From Gaiellasilicea sp035575835 (GTDB lineage: Bacteria; Actinomycetota; Thermoleophilia; Gaiellales; Gaiellaceae): a stretch of 42,413 nucleotides of DNA. Below, in pieces: positions 22,597-31,007 of this stretch. Under the pieces are notes generated by a model, which was given only the letters and a program-made list of their open reading frames with translations, was not told the origin of the DNA and made no database searches. Position 1 is the first letter of the stretch, and each line of letters starts with the position of its first letter. A program made the position numbers and the translations under genes. The DNA lies in contig DATLXM010000072.1 in the NCBI GenBank assembly GCA_035575835.1, forward strand, positions 1 through 42,413. Direction: 5' to 3'.

Positions 22597-23514
22597 CTAC
22601 AAGAGGTCGTTCGCCTCGAGGAACTCGCGCGCGACCTCGGGGGCCGGACGCTTGTCGATCGCGACCGCGGAGTTCATGGCGATGATCGCCTCGTCGCTCA
22701 GCTTCTCGCTGACCGCGTTGATCGTGTCCTCGAAGTCGCCGCCGAGCTCGTCTGCGAGCTCCTGCTTCACGACCGGCGCCACGTTCTGGAAGCCGAAGTT
22801 CGCCTCGGTGTCCTCGAGCACGACGTACTTCCCGGACGCGAGCGGCGGGTCGGTGGAGAAGATCGCGGCGACGTCGACCGTGCCCTGGTCGAGCGCTTCG
22901 TAGGGGCTGATCCCGGCGAACGGCGTGAACTGGACGTTCTCGATCCCGTAAGCCTCCTTCACGCCGGGCAGGCCCTGGAGCCGTGTCTCGAACTCCGGCT
23001 GGCCCCCGAGCTTGAATCCGTCGAGCTTCGTCAGGTCACCGATCTCGGCGAGTCCCTCACGGTCGGCCGTCTCCTTCGTCACCGCGAGCGCGTCCGAGTC
23101 CGAGAAGGGTGTCATCTCGAAGAGGGTGAAGCCGTCCTCCTCGTAGAGCTCCTTGGCGCGGTCATAGGTCGACTCTGCACTGTCCTGCGGCTCGTCTTCG
23201 GCGAAGACGACCGTCAGCATCGTGCCCGTGTACTCCGGATACAGGTCGATCTGACCGCTGCGCAGCGCCTTGTCGATGATCTCGGTCGAGCCGATCGAGC
23301 TCTTGAGCGCGACCGTGTACCCCTTCGCCTCCAGCGCCTGCTTGTAGAGCTCCCCGAGAACGATTGCCTCGGTGAAGTTCTTCGAGCCGATCGTGACCGT
23401 GCGATCCGACGCGGCGTCGCCGGCGCCCTCGTCGTCGCCGCCACAGCCGGCGGCCGCGAAGGCAAGCGCGAGCGCGGAAAGGAGAGTGAGGGCCCGGGTC
23501 ACGCTGGGTTGCAT
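22597..23514 (-). CDS. Glycine betaine/osmoprotectant ABC transporter substrate-binding lipoprotein
   Basis: 305 residues. The start ATG 23514 is chosen because it begins a lipoprotein signal (LLSALALAFAAAGCGG, lipobox AAGC). The mature part has the OpuAC/ProX fold signatures TVTIGSKNFTEAIVLGELY, IDLYPEYTGTML and ALDQGTVDVAAIFSTDPPL. It would capture quaternary amines and deliver them to an OpuA-type transporter. No permease or ATPase lies next to it, so it is an orphan or works with a distant system. It lies at the end of a long minus-strand gene series. Confidence 0.9.
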   Translation of the reverse strand: MQPSVTRALTLLSALALAFAAAGCGGDDEGAGDAASDRTVTIGSKNFTEAIVLGELYKQALEAKGYTVALKSSIGSTEIIDKALRSGQIDLYPEYTGTMLTVVFAEDEPQDSAESTYDRAKELYEEDGFTLFEMTPFSDSDALAVTKETADREGLAEIGDLTKLDGFKLGGQPEFETRLQGLPGVKEAYGIENVQFTPFAGISPYEALDQGTVDVAAIFSTDPPLASGKYVVLEDTEANFGFQNVAPVVKQELADELGGDFEDTINAVSEKLSDEAIIAMNSAVAIDKRPAPEVAREFLEANDLL

Positions 23515-23536
23515 TTCCGGTCGGTCGGAATCGAAA

Positions 23537-24184
23537 CTAGGACAGGAGCTCGTCCGAGACGTCGTGGCCCGCTGCCCGGGCGAGCTCGCCGGGCGTTTTG
23601 CCCTCGTCGTTCGCAGCCGCCGGATCGGCTCCACTCTCGAGGAGCGCCTCGACGCTCTCGCGGTCGCCGTTCTGCGCCGCAGCGTGCAGCGGGGTGAAGC
23701 CTCCGCCCTGGCGGGAGTTCGGATCGGCCCCGTGCTCGAGCAGGATCGCGACGATCTTGGCGTGCCCTCCTGCGGCGGCGCTGTGGAGCGGCGCCACGTG
23801 CAGGGTCTCGTTCCGGGCGACGGCGTTCACGTCGGCTCCGCGCGCGATCAGGAGCTCGGCCGCCTCCTCCTGGCCCAAGTACGCCGCGAGGTGGAGCGGG
23901 GTGAAGCCGTCGGTCGACCAGGCGACGGCGAGCGCGGGCTCTGCCTCCAGGAGCTCTTCGAGCCCGCGCGACCTGCCGGTCGCGGCCGCGTCGAAGACGT
24001 CGAGCGCGGGGTTCGCGTCGAGCAGGACCTTCGCGATCCCGTCCTGACCGGCGTAGACGGCGCGCCGCACGGCCGAGACGCCCTCCGCGTCGCGCTCCTC
24101 GGCCGACTCCGGGCGGCGGTCGATCAGGTCACGGACGAAATCCTCGTCACCTTTCACGATCGCATCGAACAGGTCGGCAGCCAT
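23537..24184 (-). CDS. Ankyrin-repeat protein
   Basis: 215 residues made of about six ankyrin repeats. Clear units include GFTPLHLAAYLGQEEAAELL, APLHSAAAGGHAKIVAILLE and GFTPLHAAAQNGDRESVEAL, with more divergent repeats at both ends. There is no signal peptide, so it is probably a cytoplasmic protein-binding scaffold. ATG 24184 lies 17 bp after the DDAH-like gene on the same strand, suggesting co-transcription. Binding partner unknown. Confidence 0.9.
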   Translation of the reverse strand: MAADLFDAIVKGDEDFVRDLIDRRPESAEERDAEGVSAVRRAVYAGQDGIAKVLLDANPALDVFDAAATGRSRGLEELLEAEPALAVAWSTDGFTPLHLAAYLGQEEAAELLIARGADVNAVARNETLHVAPLHSAAAGGHAKIVAILLEHGADPNSRQGGGFTPLHAAAQNGDRESVEALLESGADPAAANDEGKTPGELARAAGHDVSDELLS

Positions 24185-24201
24185 CGCTCGAACTCTAGGC
24201 G

Positions 24202-25053
24202 CTAGGCCCGCAGGAGCGGCCGGGTGAGGCAGGTGGGGCCGCCGTCGCCCTTGCGCGAGATCTCGTCGCCCCGGTAGGTGACGACGTCCACGCCCGCTTT
24301 CTCCATCCGGCGGCGCGTCTCGTCGTTCCCCTCGAGCGCGAGCGCGCGGCGCGGGCCGAGGGCGAGGACGTTCGGGCCCATCGTCTCGAACTCCTCGTCC
24401 GGCACCTCGACCACGCCGATCCCACGCTCGGCGAGAAGCTCCATCAGGCGAACCGGCGCGAGTCGCGGATAGACGAGCGCGAGATCCTCGTCGAGCGGCG
24501 AGAGGAACGACATCAGGTGCATCACCTCGTCGCTCCCGTTGTAGTGGGGAAGGTCGAACCAGATCACCTCGACGCCGGGAAACGCCCCTTCCAGTGCATC
24601 GATCCCGGCCCGGTTCGTGCGATAGCCGTGCCCGGCGAGGAGGGTTCGCTCGTCGAGCCAGACGGTGTCGCCTCCTTCGACGGTCGCCGGGGCGGCGAGC
24701 TCGCTCGCCACCGGAACGCCCGCGGCGACGAGGGCCGCCGAGATCTCGGCCGGCTCGCGGCGGCGTCCTTCCTTGCCGGGTCGGAGGACGACCGTGCCTG
24801 CGCTGCCGACGAGAACCGGGTCGTAGGGGTAGATCGCGTCGGGGTTGCCCTCGTCGTGGCGCGAGAGCACGACCTCGGCGCCGGCGTCCTCGAGCAGGAG
24901 GCAGAGCGCCTCGTGCTCGCCGGCGGCTGCGGCCGGATCGGGTGCCGAGCGCCAGCCGTACTCGCGCCACGCTGCCGCGTCGGCTTCGAGTGGCGGCCGC
25001 AGGAGCACCCGGCGGAGCGCGCCCGTCATCGACTGCGCGCCGTATGCCTTCAT
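24202..25053 (-). CDS. Dimethylarginine dimethylaminohydrolase / arginine deiminase-like hydrolase
   Basis: 283 residues of the guanidino-group modifying enzyme fold. The substrate-binding acid is in VEGGDTVW (E126), catalytic His 179 in DEVMHLMSF and nucleophile Cys 275 in GGPTCLTRPL. RTNRAGIDAL and GPNVLALGPRRAL are typical of the DDAH branch. It probably hydrolyses a methylated or substituted arginine or a related guanidine to citrulline. Its ATG overlaps the stop of the SGNH gene (ATGA). Its nearness to an amino acid importer and a class V aminotransferase is suggestive of amino acid use. Confidence 0.85.
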   Translation of the reverse strand: MKAYGAQSMTGALRRVLLRPPLEADAAAWREYGWRSAPDPAAAAGEHEALCLLLEDAGAEVVLSRHDEGNPDAIYPYDPVLVGSAGTVVLRPGKEGRRREPAEISAALVAAGVPVASELAAPATVEGGDTVWLDERTLLAGHGYRTNRAGIDALEGAFPGVEVIWFDLPHYNGSDEVMHLMSFLSPLDEDLALVYPRLAPVRLMELLAERGIGVVEVPDEEFETMGPNVLALGPRRALALEGNDETRRRMEKAGVDVVTYRGDEISRKGDGGPTCLTRPLLRA

Positions 25054-25745
25054 GGCAGCCGGAACGCGAGCTCGCCGAGCCGCCGGTAGCCTTCGACCGA
25101 CGGGTGATCTCCGTCGGATGTCCACTCGTCGCGCATCCGGCCGTGCTCTTCCGGATTCTCGAGGGTGGCGTAGAAGGGAAGGACCGGGACGCTCTCCTCG
25201 GCGGCGAGCTCGGCGATCAGCTCGTTCAGTCGGTTGATCGGATCCTCGGCGGTCGGCCAGCCGCGGTTCCACGGGAGCACGTTCGCGATCGCGACCCTGA
25301 GCCCGGCTTCCTTGCCGCGCTGCACGATCGCGCGCAGGTTCTCGGCCGCGGGCTCGACGTCGCGGCCCTGGGCGATGTCGTTGATCCCACCCTGGACGAT
25401 CAGGACGTCGACGCCGGCGGTGCACTCGTCGAAGCGGGCGGCGATCTCGTCGGTGCGCTCGCCGTAGACGCCGCAGTTGCGAAAGCGGAGGCGGGCATCG
25501 GCCTGCGCGGCCCAGTGTTCCCACTGGCTCGTCGGGTCGAGCTCGTCGCCGATCTGCTTGCGGACGTCCGGGTCGGGATCCCAGGCGGGCGAGCCGGCGT
25601 GGATCGAATCGCCAAGCGCTGCGACGACGATCTCTCCCTCTGCATTCACGGTTGCGACCTCACCTCCCTCGGCGCGGCCACACCCCACTCCCATGAGCAG
25701 CAGAGCCAGCGCCACCAGAACGTAGCTGTGGACGGAGGGACGCAT
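25050..25745 (-). CDS. SGNH/GDSL-family lipoprotein hydrolase
   Basis: 231 residues from ATG 25745, chosen because it begins a lipoprotein signal peptide (VLVALALLLMGVGC). Block I has the nucleophile Ser in AALGDSIHAG, block III is GGINDIAQG and block V carries DGDHPSVEGY (Asp-His pair). It would be a surface-anchored esterase or acyl hydrolase; the substrate is unknown. It overlaps the next gene by four bases. A longer start at 25814 would read through the PPOX-like fragment on the other strand and is not favoured. Confidence 0.88.
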   Translation of the reverse strand: MRPSVHSYVLVALALLLMGVGCGRAEGGEVATVNAEGEIVVAALGDSIHAGSPAWDPDPDVRKQIGDELDPTSQWEHWAAQADARLRFRNCGVYGERTDEIAARFDECTAGVDVLIVQGGINDIAQGRDVEPAAENLRAIVQRGKEAGLRVAIANVLPWNRGWPTAEDPINRLNELIAELAAEESVPVLPFYATLENPEEHGRMRDEWTSDGDHPSVEGYRRLGELAFRLP

Positions 25746-25764
25746 CGGGAGGATGATCTCTGGC

Positions 25765-25881
25765 ATGGGTTTGTACGGCCCGCGCAACCGCGAGCTCCAG
25801 GAGAGGTTCGACACCCGGCGGCTCGCGGATCGGCTGGGGGCGGTCGAGGTGCTGCCCGACAGCGACGCGGCCGGGGATTAA
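25765..25881 (+). pseudogene. Possible N-terminal fragment of a pyridoxamine-phosphate-oxidase-like gene
   Basis: A 38-residue plus-strand frame reads MGLYGPRNRELQERFDTRRL and continues ADRLGAVEVLPDSD. The RELQ-RFDTRRLADRL stretch resembles the N-terminus of certain PPOX/flavin-binding-fold proteins. The rest of that domain is absent, as the frame stops at 25881 just before the convergent aminotransferase stop. It may be debris of a lost gene or a chance open frame. It is the only plus-strand coding signal within the 10-kb minus-strand block. Confidence 0.3.
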
Positions 25882-25889
25882 ACGGCCGA

Positions 25890-26996
25890 CTAGGCGAGCA
25901 GCGCGCGGCGCTGGCGAAGCGCGGCGAGGACGGCGTCGACGTCGGCGTCCGTGTTGTAGAGATGGAGCGAGACGCGCAGGCTCGAGTCCCGCTCCGAGGC
26001 GACGATGTCGTCCTCGGCCAGCGCTCGCACGAGCGCGGGGGCGTCCGTCGAGCGGACGCACACGAGCGGGCCGAGGGGCGGGGAAGCGACGGTGGCGGCG
26101 AGCTCGTCGAGGCCGGAGACGAACCGCTCGACGAGGCCGCGCACGTGCTCGGCGATCGCAGGCACGCCCGCCTCGGCGATCAGGCCGGCACCGGCGACGC
26201 CGGCGTAGATGTTCGGAACCGGTGGCGTCCCTGCATCGAAACGGCGCGCGCTCCGGTGCGGGCGGTACTGCTCGATCTGCATGTCGAAGACGTTCTCGTC
26301 CGCGAACCAGCCGGTCTGCGTCGGCAGGAGCCCGGTCACGAGCCCTGGTCGGCAGGCCATGAACGCGAGCCCGGCCGATGCGAGCAGGTACTTGACGGTG
26401 CCGCCGACGACGACGTCGCCCGCCTTCCCCGCGTCGAGCGGAATCGCCCCGATCCCCTGATAGCCATCGACGAGCATCAGCGCGCCCTGCTCGCGCGCGA
26501 GGGCGCAGATCGCCTCGACGTCGTGCACCTTGCCCGTCCGGTAGGAGACGAAGGTCGAGCAGACGAGCGCCGTCCGCTCGTCGATCGCCTCTGCGTAGGC
26601 CTCGGGCTCCGGCTGCACCTGAACGACCTCGGCGCCGCGGAGCTCCTGCGCGTGCGCGATCTGGCCGATCGTGGGGAACTCGTTCTCGGAGATCACGATC
26701 CGATTCCGTTCGCCGGTGAGGTCGATCGCGCTGACGAACGCGCTGACCGCGGCGGAGACAGACGTCTGGATCGCGACGTCGTCGGGGCTCGCGCCGAGCA
26801 GACCCGCGAACGCCGCCCGGGCCGCCTCGGCCCGCTCGACCCAGTGCTCCCACTCGGCCCCGTTCTCGTCCCAGCCGGCGAGGTACTCCTCGTACGCGCA
26901 GCGCACCTCGTGGGAAAGCGCACCCTGGGAGCAGGAGTTGACGTAGACCTTCCGCTCGAACACGGGGAACCGCCCCCGGATCGCCTCACCGACCAA
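25890..26996 (-). CDS. Class V aminotransferase-fold PLP enzyme
   Basis: 368 residues. PLP-binding lysine K202 is in VVGGTVKYLLAS, the ring-stacking Asp is D177 in LMLVDGYQGIG, and the substrate segment is STFVSYRTGKVHD. The fold includes cysteine desulfurases, kynureninases and isopenicillin-N-epimerase-like enzymes; desulfurase-specific Cys loops are not evident. It might act on an amino acid imported by the adjacent transporter. Its start overlaps the end of livF by 11 bp, so it is part of the liv operon. Confidence 0.85.
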   Translation of the reverse strand: MVGEAIRGRFPVFERKVYVNSCSQGALSHEVRCAYEEYLAGWDENGAEWEHWVERAEAARAAFAGLLGASPDDVAIQTSVSAAVSAFVSAIDLTGERNRIVISENEFPTIGQIAHAQELRGAEVVQVQPEPEAYAEAIDERTALVCSTFVSYRTGKVHDVEAICALAREQGALMLVDGYQGIGAIPLDAGKAGDVVVGGTVKYLLASAGLAFMACRPGLVTGLLPTQTGWFADENVFDMQIEQYRPHRSARRFDAGTPPVPNIYAGVAGAGLIAEAGVPAIAEHVRGLVERFVSGLDELAATVASPPLGPLVCVRSTDAPALVRALAEDDIVASERDSSLRVSLHLYNTDADVDAVLAALRQRRALLA

Positions 26997-27723
26997 GATA
27001 GGCCTTGCGCAGATCCTCGTTCTCGAGCAGTTCGGCCGCCTGGCCGGAGAGGACGACGCGACCCGTCGAGAGGACGTAGCCGTGGTCGGCGATCGAGAGG
27101 GCCATGTTCGCGTTCTGCTCGACGACGAGCATCGCCACGCCGGCCTCGTGCACCTGCTGGATGATCTCGAAGCTCCGCTCGACGAGAACGGGAGCGAGGC
27201 CCATCGAGGGCTCGTCCATCAGGAGGAGTTTCGGGTGGCTCATCAGCGCCCGGCCCATCGCGACCATCTGCTGCTCGCCGCCCGAGAGCGTCCCCGCAAG
27301 CTGCGAGCGCCGCTCGTAGATCAGGGGGAAGAGCGAGTAGACCCGCTCGAAGTCGTCCTTGCGGCCCTTGCCGTCGCGGTTCAGGTACGCGCCGAGCTCG
27401 AGATTCTCGAGCACCGTCATCGGCCCGAAGAGGCGGCGGTTTTCGGGCACGATCGCCATCCCTCGCCCGATCCGGTGGCTCGTCGAGCGGCCGGTCACGT
27501 TCTCGCCGTCGAATGAGACGGTGCCCGTGTGCGGCGTCACGAGCCCGAGGATCGTCTTCAGCGTCGTCGACTTCCCGGAGGCGTTGCCGCCGAGGAGGGA
27601 GACGAGCTCTCCCGCGCCGACCTCGAGCTCGACGTCCTGGAGGATGTGGATCAGCCCGTAGTAGGTGTTGATCCCCGAGAGCTTCAGGAGCGGTTCGATT
27701 TCGTGTGGCTCCGGGGCACTCAT
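26986..27723 (-). CDS. livF: Branched-chain amino acid ABC transporter ATPase LivF
   Basis: 245 residues. Walker A is GGNASGKS (45-52, a common LivF variant), the signature is LSGGEQQMV, Walker B is LLLMDEPSMGLAP and the switch His lies in VVEQNANMAL context. It powers the LivHM channel with LivG. GTG/ATG overlap with livG is four bases (27720-27723), indicating strict co-translation. The specificity of such importers varies (branched-chain amino acids, amides, urea). Confidence 0.93.
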   Translation of the reverse strand: MSAPEPHEIEPLLKLSGINTYYGLIHILQDVELEVGAGELVSLLGGNASGKSTTLKTILGLVTPHTGTVSFDGENVTGRSTSHRIGRGMAIVPENRRLFGPMTVLENLELGAYLNRDGKGRKDDFERVYSLFPLIYERRSQLAGTLSGGEQQMVAMGRALMSHPKLLLMDEPSMGLAPVLVERSFEIIQQVHEAGVAMLVVEQNANMALSIADHGYVLSTGRVVLSGQAAELLENEDLRKAYLGR

Positions 27724-28505
27724 TTCGTCACAGCCTTGGTCCCGAGATAGGCCTCGACGACACGCGGGTCGGTCGCGACCTCGCCGAACGTCCCCTCGGC
27801 GATCTTGACCCCGTGGTCGAGGGCGATCACGCGGTCGGAGATCCCCTCGACGACGTGCATGTCGTGCTCGATCACGAGGATCGTGTAGCCGCCCTCGGTC
27901 CGGAGCTTCCCGATCAGCTCCGTGATCTCGTGCGTCTCGACCGGGTTCATCCCGGCGGCGGGCTCGTCGAGCAGGAGGAGGCGCGGGTTCGTCGCGGTCG
28001 CGCGCGCGATCTCGAGCCGGCGGCGGTTCGCGTAGGAGAGGCTGTAGGCGGGCTGATCCCAGCGGTAGCCCATCAGCCGGTCGCCGAAGAACGCGAGCCG
28101 CTTCTCTGCGAGCGCGCGGATCTCCTTCTCCTCGCGCCGCTGCCCGGGCGTCCGCAGCATCGCCCGGAAGACACCGGCCTTCGTGTGCCCGTAGGCCGCG
28201 GCCATCACGTTCTCGCGCACGCTCATGTTCAGGAAGAGGCGCAGCGTCTGGAAGGTGCGCGCGATCCCGCGCCTCGTGATCTGGTGCGGCGCGAGGCCCA
28301 GGAGGCTCCTGCCCTCGAAGAGGATCTCGCCGCCCGTCGGCCCGTAGACGCCGGTGACGAGATTGAAGAGCGTCGTCTTGCCGGCGCCGTTCGGGCCGAT
28401 GACGCTGACGATCTCGCCCTCGTCGACGTGCAGGTCGAGCCGGTCGATCACCGAGAGTCCGCCGAAGGCCATCGAGAGGTTCCTCAGCTCGAGCAGCTTG
28501 GCCAC
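27720..28505 (-). CDS. livG: Branched-chain amino acid ABC transporter ATPase LivG
   Basis: 261 residues from GTG 28505, which shares one base with the livM stop (TAGTG). Walker A is GPNGAGKT (37-44), the signature region reads YSLSYANRRRLEIARA (degenerate LSGGQ: LSYAN), Walker B is LLLLDEPAAGMNP and the switch His is in VIEHDMHVV. Longer frames into livM are antisense noise. The LSYAN-type signature is usual for LivG proteins. Confidence 0.93.
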   Translation of the reverse strand: MAKLLELRNLSMAFGGLSVIDRLDLHVDEGEIVSVIGPNGAGKTTLFNLVTGVYGPTGGEILFEGRSLLGLAPHQITRRGIARTFQTLRLFLNMSVRENVMAAAYGHTKAGVFRAMLRTPGQRREEKEIRALAEKRLAFFGDRLMGYRWDQPAYSLSYANRRRLEIARATATNPRLLLLDEPAAGMNPVETHEITELIGKLRTEGGYTILVIEHDMHVVEGISDRVIALDHGVKIAEGTFGEVATDPRVVEAYLGTKAVTK

Positions 28506-30004
28506 TAGATGATCTCCACGCGCTTCTCGCCGAGCAGCCCTTCGGGCCGCGCGATCATCACCGCGACGAGCAGCGCCCCGAGGATCACGAACCGGGTCGG
28601 CTCGGGCTTCGCGAGGAGGACGTTCTCCCAGACGAAGGCCGCGAGGTAGAGCGTCGGCACGAGGAGGACGAGGCGCGTCCGGCCGCGCACGAGCGTCAGT
28701 CCGAGCACGATCGCGACGAGCCCGATGTACGAGGCCGGCGAGATCCACCCCGCGAGGTCCGCGGGGACGATCACCCACTCGTCGACCCATTCTGCGACCC
28801 GGCCGCCGCCGTTCGGGACGCCCGACGTCCAGCCCTCGTCGATCCGCCCTGCGACTGCGTGAGCGAGGAAGCCGAGCATGATCGTCCCGCCGAGCACGGC
28901 GGCGAAGCGCACCGAGAGCTTGAGGGCGCCGAGGAGCGCGAGCGCCCCGGCGACATAGAGGAGGAAGCGCGAGTCGCCCGGCTCGCGGAGGACCTCGAGG
29001 AGGACGCTGATCAGCACTGCCCCGATCACGACTCCGGCCTGGCTCCCCGCGCCGCCCAGGATGACCATCGTGTAGATCGTGATCACGAGCGGGAACTCGA
29101 AGGTCTGCGGGAAGACGCTCCCGTCGAGCGCCGTCGCGAGCGAGCCCGTCAGTGCGGCGACCGCGGCCCCGAACGCGAACGCGGTCAGCTTCAGCCAGTT
29201 GACCGGCATCCCCATCAGCTCGGCTGCGAGCGGATCCTCCCGGAGCGAGCGCCAGGCCCGGCCGGTGCGGGAGTCGTTCACAAGCCTCAGCGCCACGTAG
29301 ACGAGTCCGAAGAGGGCAAGGGCGACGTAGAGGTAGGCGACGTTGAAGATCCCGTCGTGCGAGATCTCGAGCCGGTGACCGAAGAGGCTGAGCGGGTCGA
29401 TGTTGATCAGCCCGTTGGGGCCGCCGGCGAGGTCGTCGCCGAAGATGTTGTCGCTGTTGTTCGTGGCCGTGAGGAAGATCTGGAAGAAGAAGAGGGTCAC
29501 GATCGCCAGGTAGTCGCCGCTCAGCCGGCGGGACGGCAACCCGACGAGGAGCCCGACGAGCCCGCCGATCACGGCGGCGAGCGGGATCGAGAGGAAGATC
29601 GGGAGGTGGAGGTCGAACTTGTCCGAGCTGACGAGCGCATAGGTGTAGGCGCCCACCCCGAAGAACGCGGCGTAGCCGAGGTCGAGGAGGCCGCCCCAGC
29701 CGACGACGACGTTGAGCCCGAGCGCGAGCAGGACGAAGATCACCGTGTTGAAGGCGATGCGCCGGACGTAGCCACTCTCGAAGCCGACCGGGAGCAGCGC
29801 GACGAGCCCGATGAAGAGGATGAGCCAGGTCCACCAGGGCACCCGGGCGAGCCGCGCCTCGAGGACGCCCCGCCAGCCCGTCCGGCCGCCGCGCCGTTCG
29901 CCCGAGCGGGCGACCCACTCGTCCTTGCCGATCGCGGGGCCTGCGGTCGTCGAGGCTGCCGGGACGGCCTGCTCGAAGTCGCTGTCGCGAGTCTCGTCGT
30001 CCAT
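28505..30004 (-). CDS. livM: Branched-chain amino acid ABC transporter permease LivM
   Basis: 499 residues, longer than typical LivM (about 320-420). A hydrophilic N-terminus of about 45 residues (SGERRGGRTGWRGV) precedes the first helix. The core has GLNVVVGWGGLLDLGYAAFF, the RRLSGDYLAIVTL motif, and the ATPase-coupling region NDSRTGRAWRSLREDPLAAE. A C-terminal extension of about 140 residues carries extra hydrophobic helices. It forms the channel with LivH. The ATG at 30004 lies two bases after the livH stop. Confidence 0.92.
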   Translation of the reverse strand: MDDETRDSDFEQAVPAASTTAGPAIGKDEWVARSGERRGGRTGWRGVLEARLARVPWWTWLILFIGLVALLPVGFESGYVRRIAFNTVIFVLLALGLNVVVGWGGLLDLGYAAFFGVGAYTYALVSSDKFDLHLPIFLSIPLAAVIGGLVGLLVGLPSRRLSGDYLAIVTLFFFQIFLTATNNSDNIFGDDLAGGPNGLINIDPLSLFGHRLEISHDGIFNVAYLYVALALFGLVYVALRLVNDSRTGRAWRSLREDPLAAELMGMPVNWLKLTAFAFGAAVAALTGSLATALDGSVFPQTFEFPLVITIYTMVILGGAGSQAGVVIGAVLISVLLEVLREPGDSRFLLYVAGALALLGALKLSVRFAAVLGGTIMLGFLAHAVAGRIDEGWTSGVPNGGGRVAEWVDEWVIVPADLAGWISPASYIGLVAIVLGLTLVRGRTRLVLLVPTLYLAAFVWENVLLAKPEPTRFVILGALLVAVMIARPEGLLGEKRVEII

Positions 30005-30005
30005 C

Positions 30006-30929
30006 TCAGACCTTGTTGATGTCGGGGCGGCCGAAGAGGCCCTGGGGCCGGAAGAGCATGAAGGCGATCAGGATCGCGAAGACGAGCAGGTCGGACCAGC
30101 GCGTCGAGATGTAGCCCTGGGTGAACGCCTCCGCGAAGCCGAGGATCAGCCCGCCGGCCATCGCCCCCGGGATCGAGCCGATTCCGCCGATCACGGCGGC
30201 GGTGAACCCCTTGAGGCCGATGATGAAGCCGATTGTGGCCGAGGTTGGAGCGCGCAGCGCGAACAGGACGCCGGCCGCGCCAGCGAGCGCCGACCCGAGC
30301 ACGAACGCGAAGACGATCACGCGGTCGATGTTGATCCCCATCATCGCGGCGGCCTCGCGGTCGTGTGAGGTGGCGCGCATCGCCTTGCCGATCCTCGTCT
30401 TCGTGACGAGCAGCCAGAGCAGGACCATGAGGACGAAGGCGGAGACGATGATGATGATCCGGAGCAGCGGGACGCGGACGTTGCCGACGTCGAAGCCGCT
30501 GAAGAAGAGCGTTCCCTCGCCGAGCGCGAACGCGTCGTAGTCGCGCTGCTCGGCGCCGAAGAGGAGCTGCACCGAGTAGGCGAGGAAGAAGGAGACGCCG
30601 AGCGCGCTGATCAGGGGCGCGATCCGGGGCGCGTTGCGGAGCGGCCGGTAGGCGAAGCGCTCGATCGCGACCCCGAGGATCGCGCAGCCGACCATGGCCG
30701 CGAGCGTGACGAGCACCAGCAGGAGCCAGAGCGGCACCTTCGGGTTCGCCGAGCCGCCGAGCGCCTGGAGCGCGCCGTAGCCGATGAACGAGCCGACCAT
30801 GAAGACGTCGCCGTGGGCGAAGTTGAGGAGCTTGAGGATCCCGTAGACGAGCGAGTAGCCGAGCGCGATCAGGGCGTAGACGCTCCCGAGCGTCAGGCCG
30901 TTCAACGTGAGCTGGATGAAGGTGTCCAC
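30006..30929 (-). CDS. livH: Branched-chain amino acid ABC transporter permease LivH
   Basis: 307 residues, eight or so helices. It starts MDTFIQLTLNGLTLGSVYAL, with GYSLVYGILKLLNFAHGD as the family signature and GKAMRATSHDREAAAMMGIN as the EAA-type coupling loop. It pairs with LivM. A strong hairpin lies between livK and livH (30959-30988), so livHMGF expression is probably lower than livK. Confidence 0.94.
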   Translation of the reverse strand: MDTFIQLTLNGLTLGSVYALIALGYSLVYGILKLLNFAHGDVFMVGSFIGYGALQALGGSANPKVPLWLLLVLVTLAAMVGCAILGVAIERFAYRPLRNAPRIAPLISALGVSFFLAYSVQLLFGAEQRDYDAFALGEGTLFFSGFDVGNVRVPLLRIIIIVSAFVLMVLLWLLVTKTRIGKAMRATSHDREAAAMMGINIDRVIVFAFVLGSALAGAAGVLFALRAPTSATIGFIIGLKGFTAAVIGGIGSIPGAMAGGLILGFAEAFTQGYISTRWSDLLVFAILIAFMLFRPQGLFGRPDINKV

Positions 30930-30958
30930 GGAGTGCCCGAGTCTAATCCTGGAAAGAC

Positions 30959-30988
30959 GAGCGGCCCGGCAGAAGTGCCGGGCCGCTC
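30959..30988 (-). terminator. Strong hairpin between livK and livH (attenuating terminator)
   Basis: Perfect 13-bp arms GAGCGGCCCGGCA / TGCCGGGCCGCTC with a 4-nt loop, 20 bases after the livK stop. On the minus strand it is followed by GTCTTTCC, only weakly U-rich. Such hairpins between a binding-protein gene and its permease genes usually stabilise the upstream mRNA and cut read-through. It lacks the GCGCAAG flanks of the dispersed repeat. Confidence 0.75.
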
Positions 30989-31007
30989 GGTGTCACCTTG
31001 GTTCTCT

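Noticed and set aside
30959..30988. The livK-livH hairpin as another copy of the dispersed repeat
   Set aside because: It has the same 13-4-13 geometry but none of the conserved flanks (GCGCAAG, ACCCCT-GAAGGG, CGCTTCGC), so it is treated as an ordinary intercistronic terminator.
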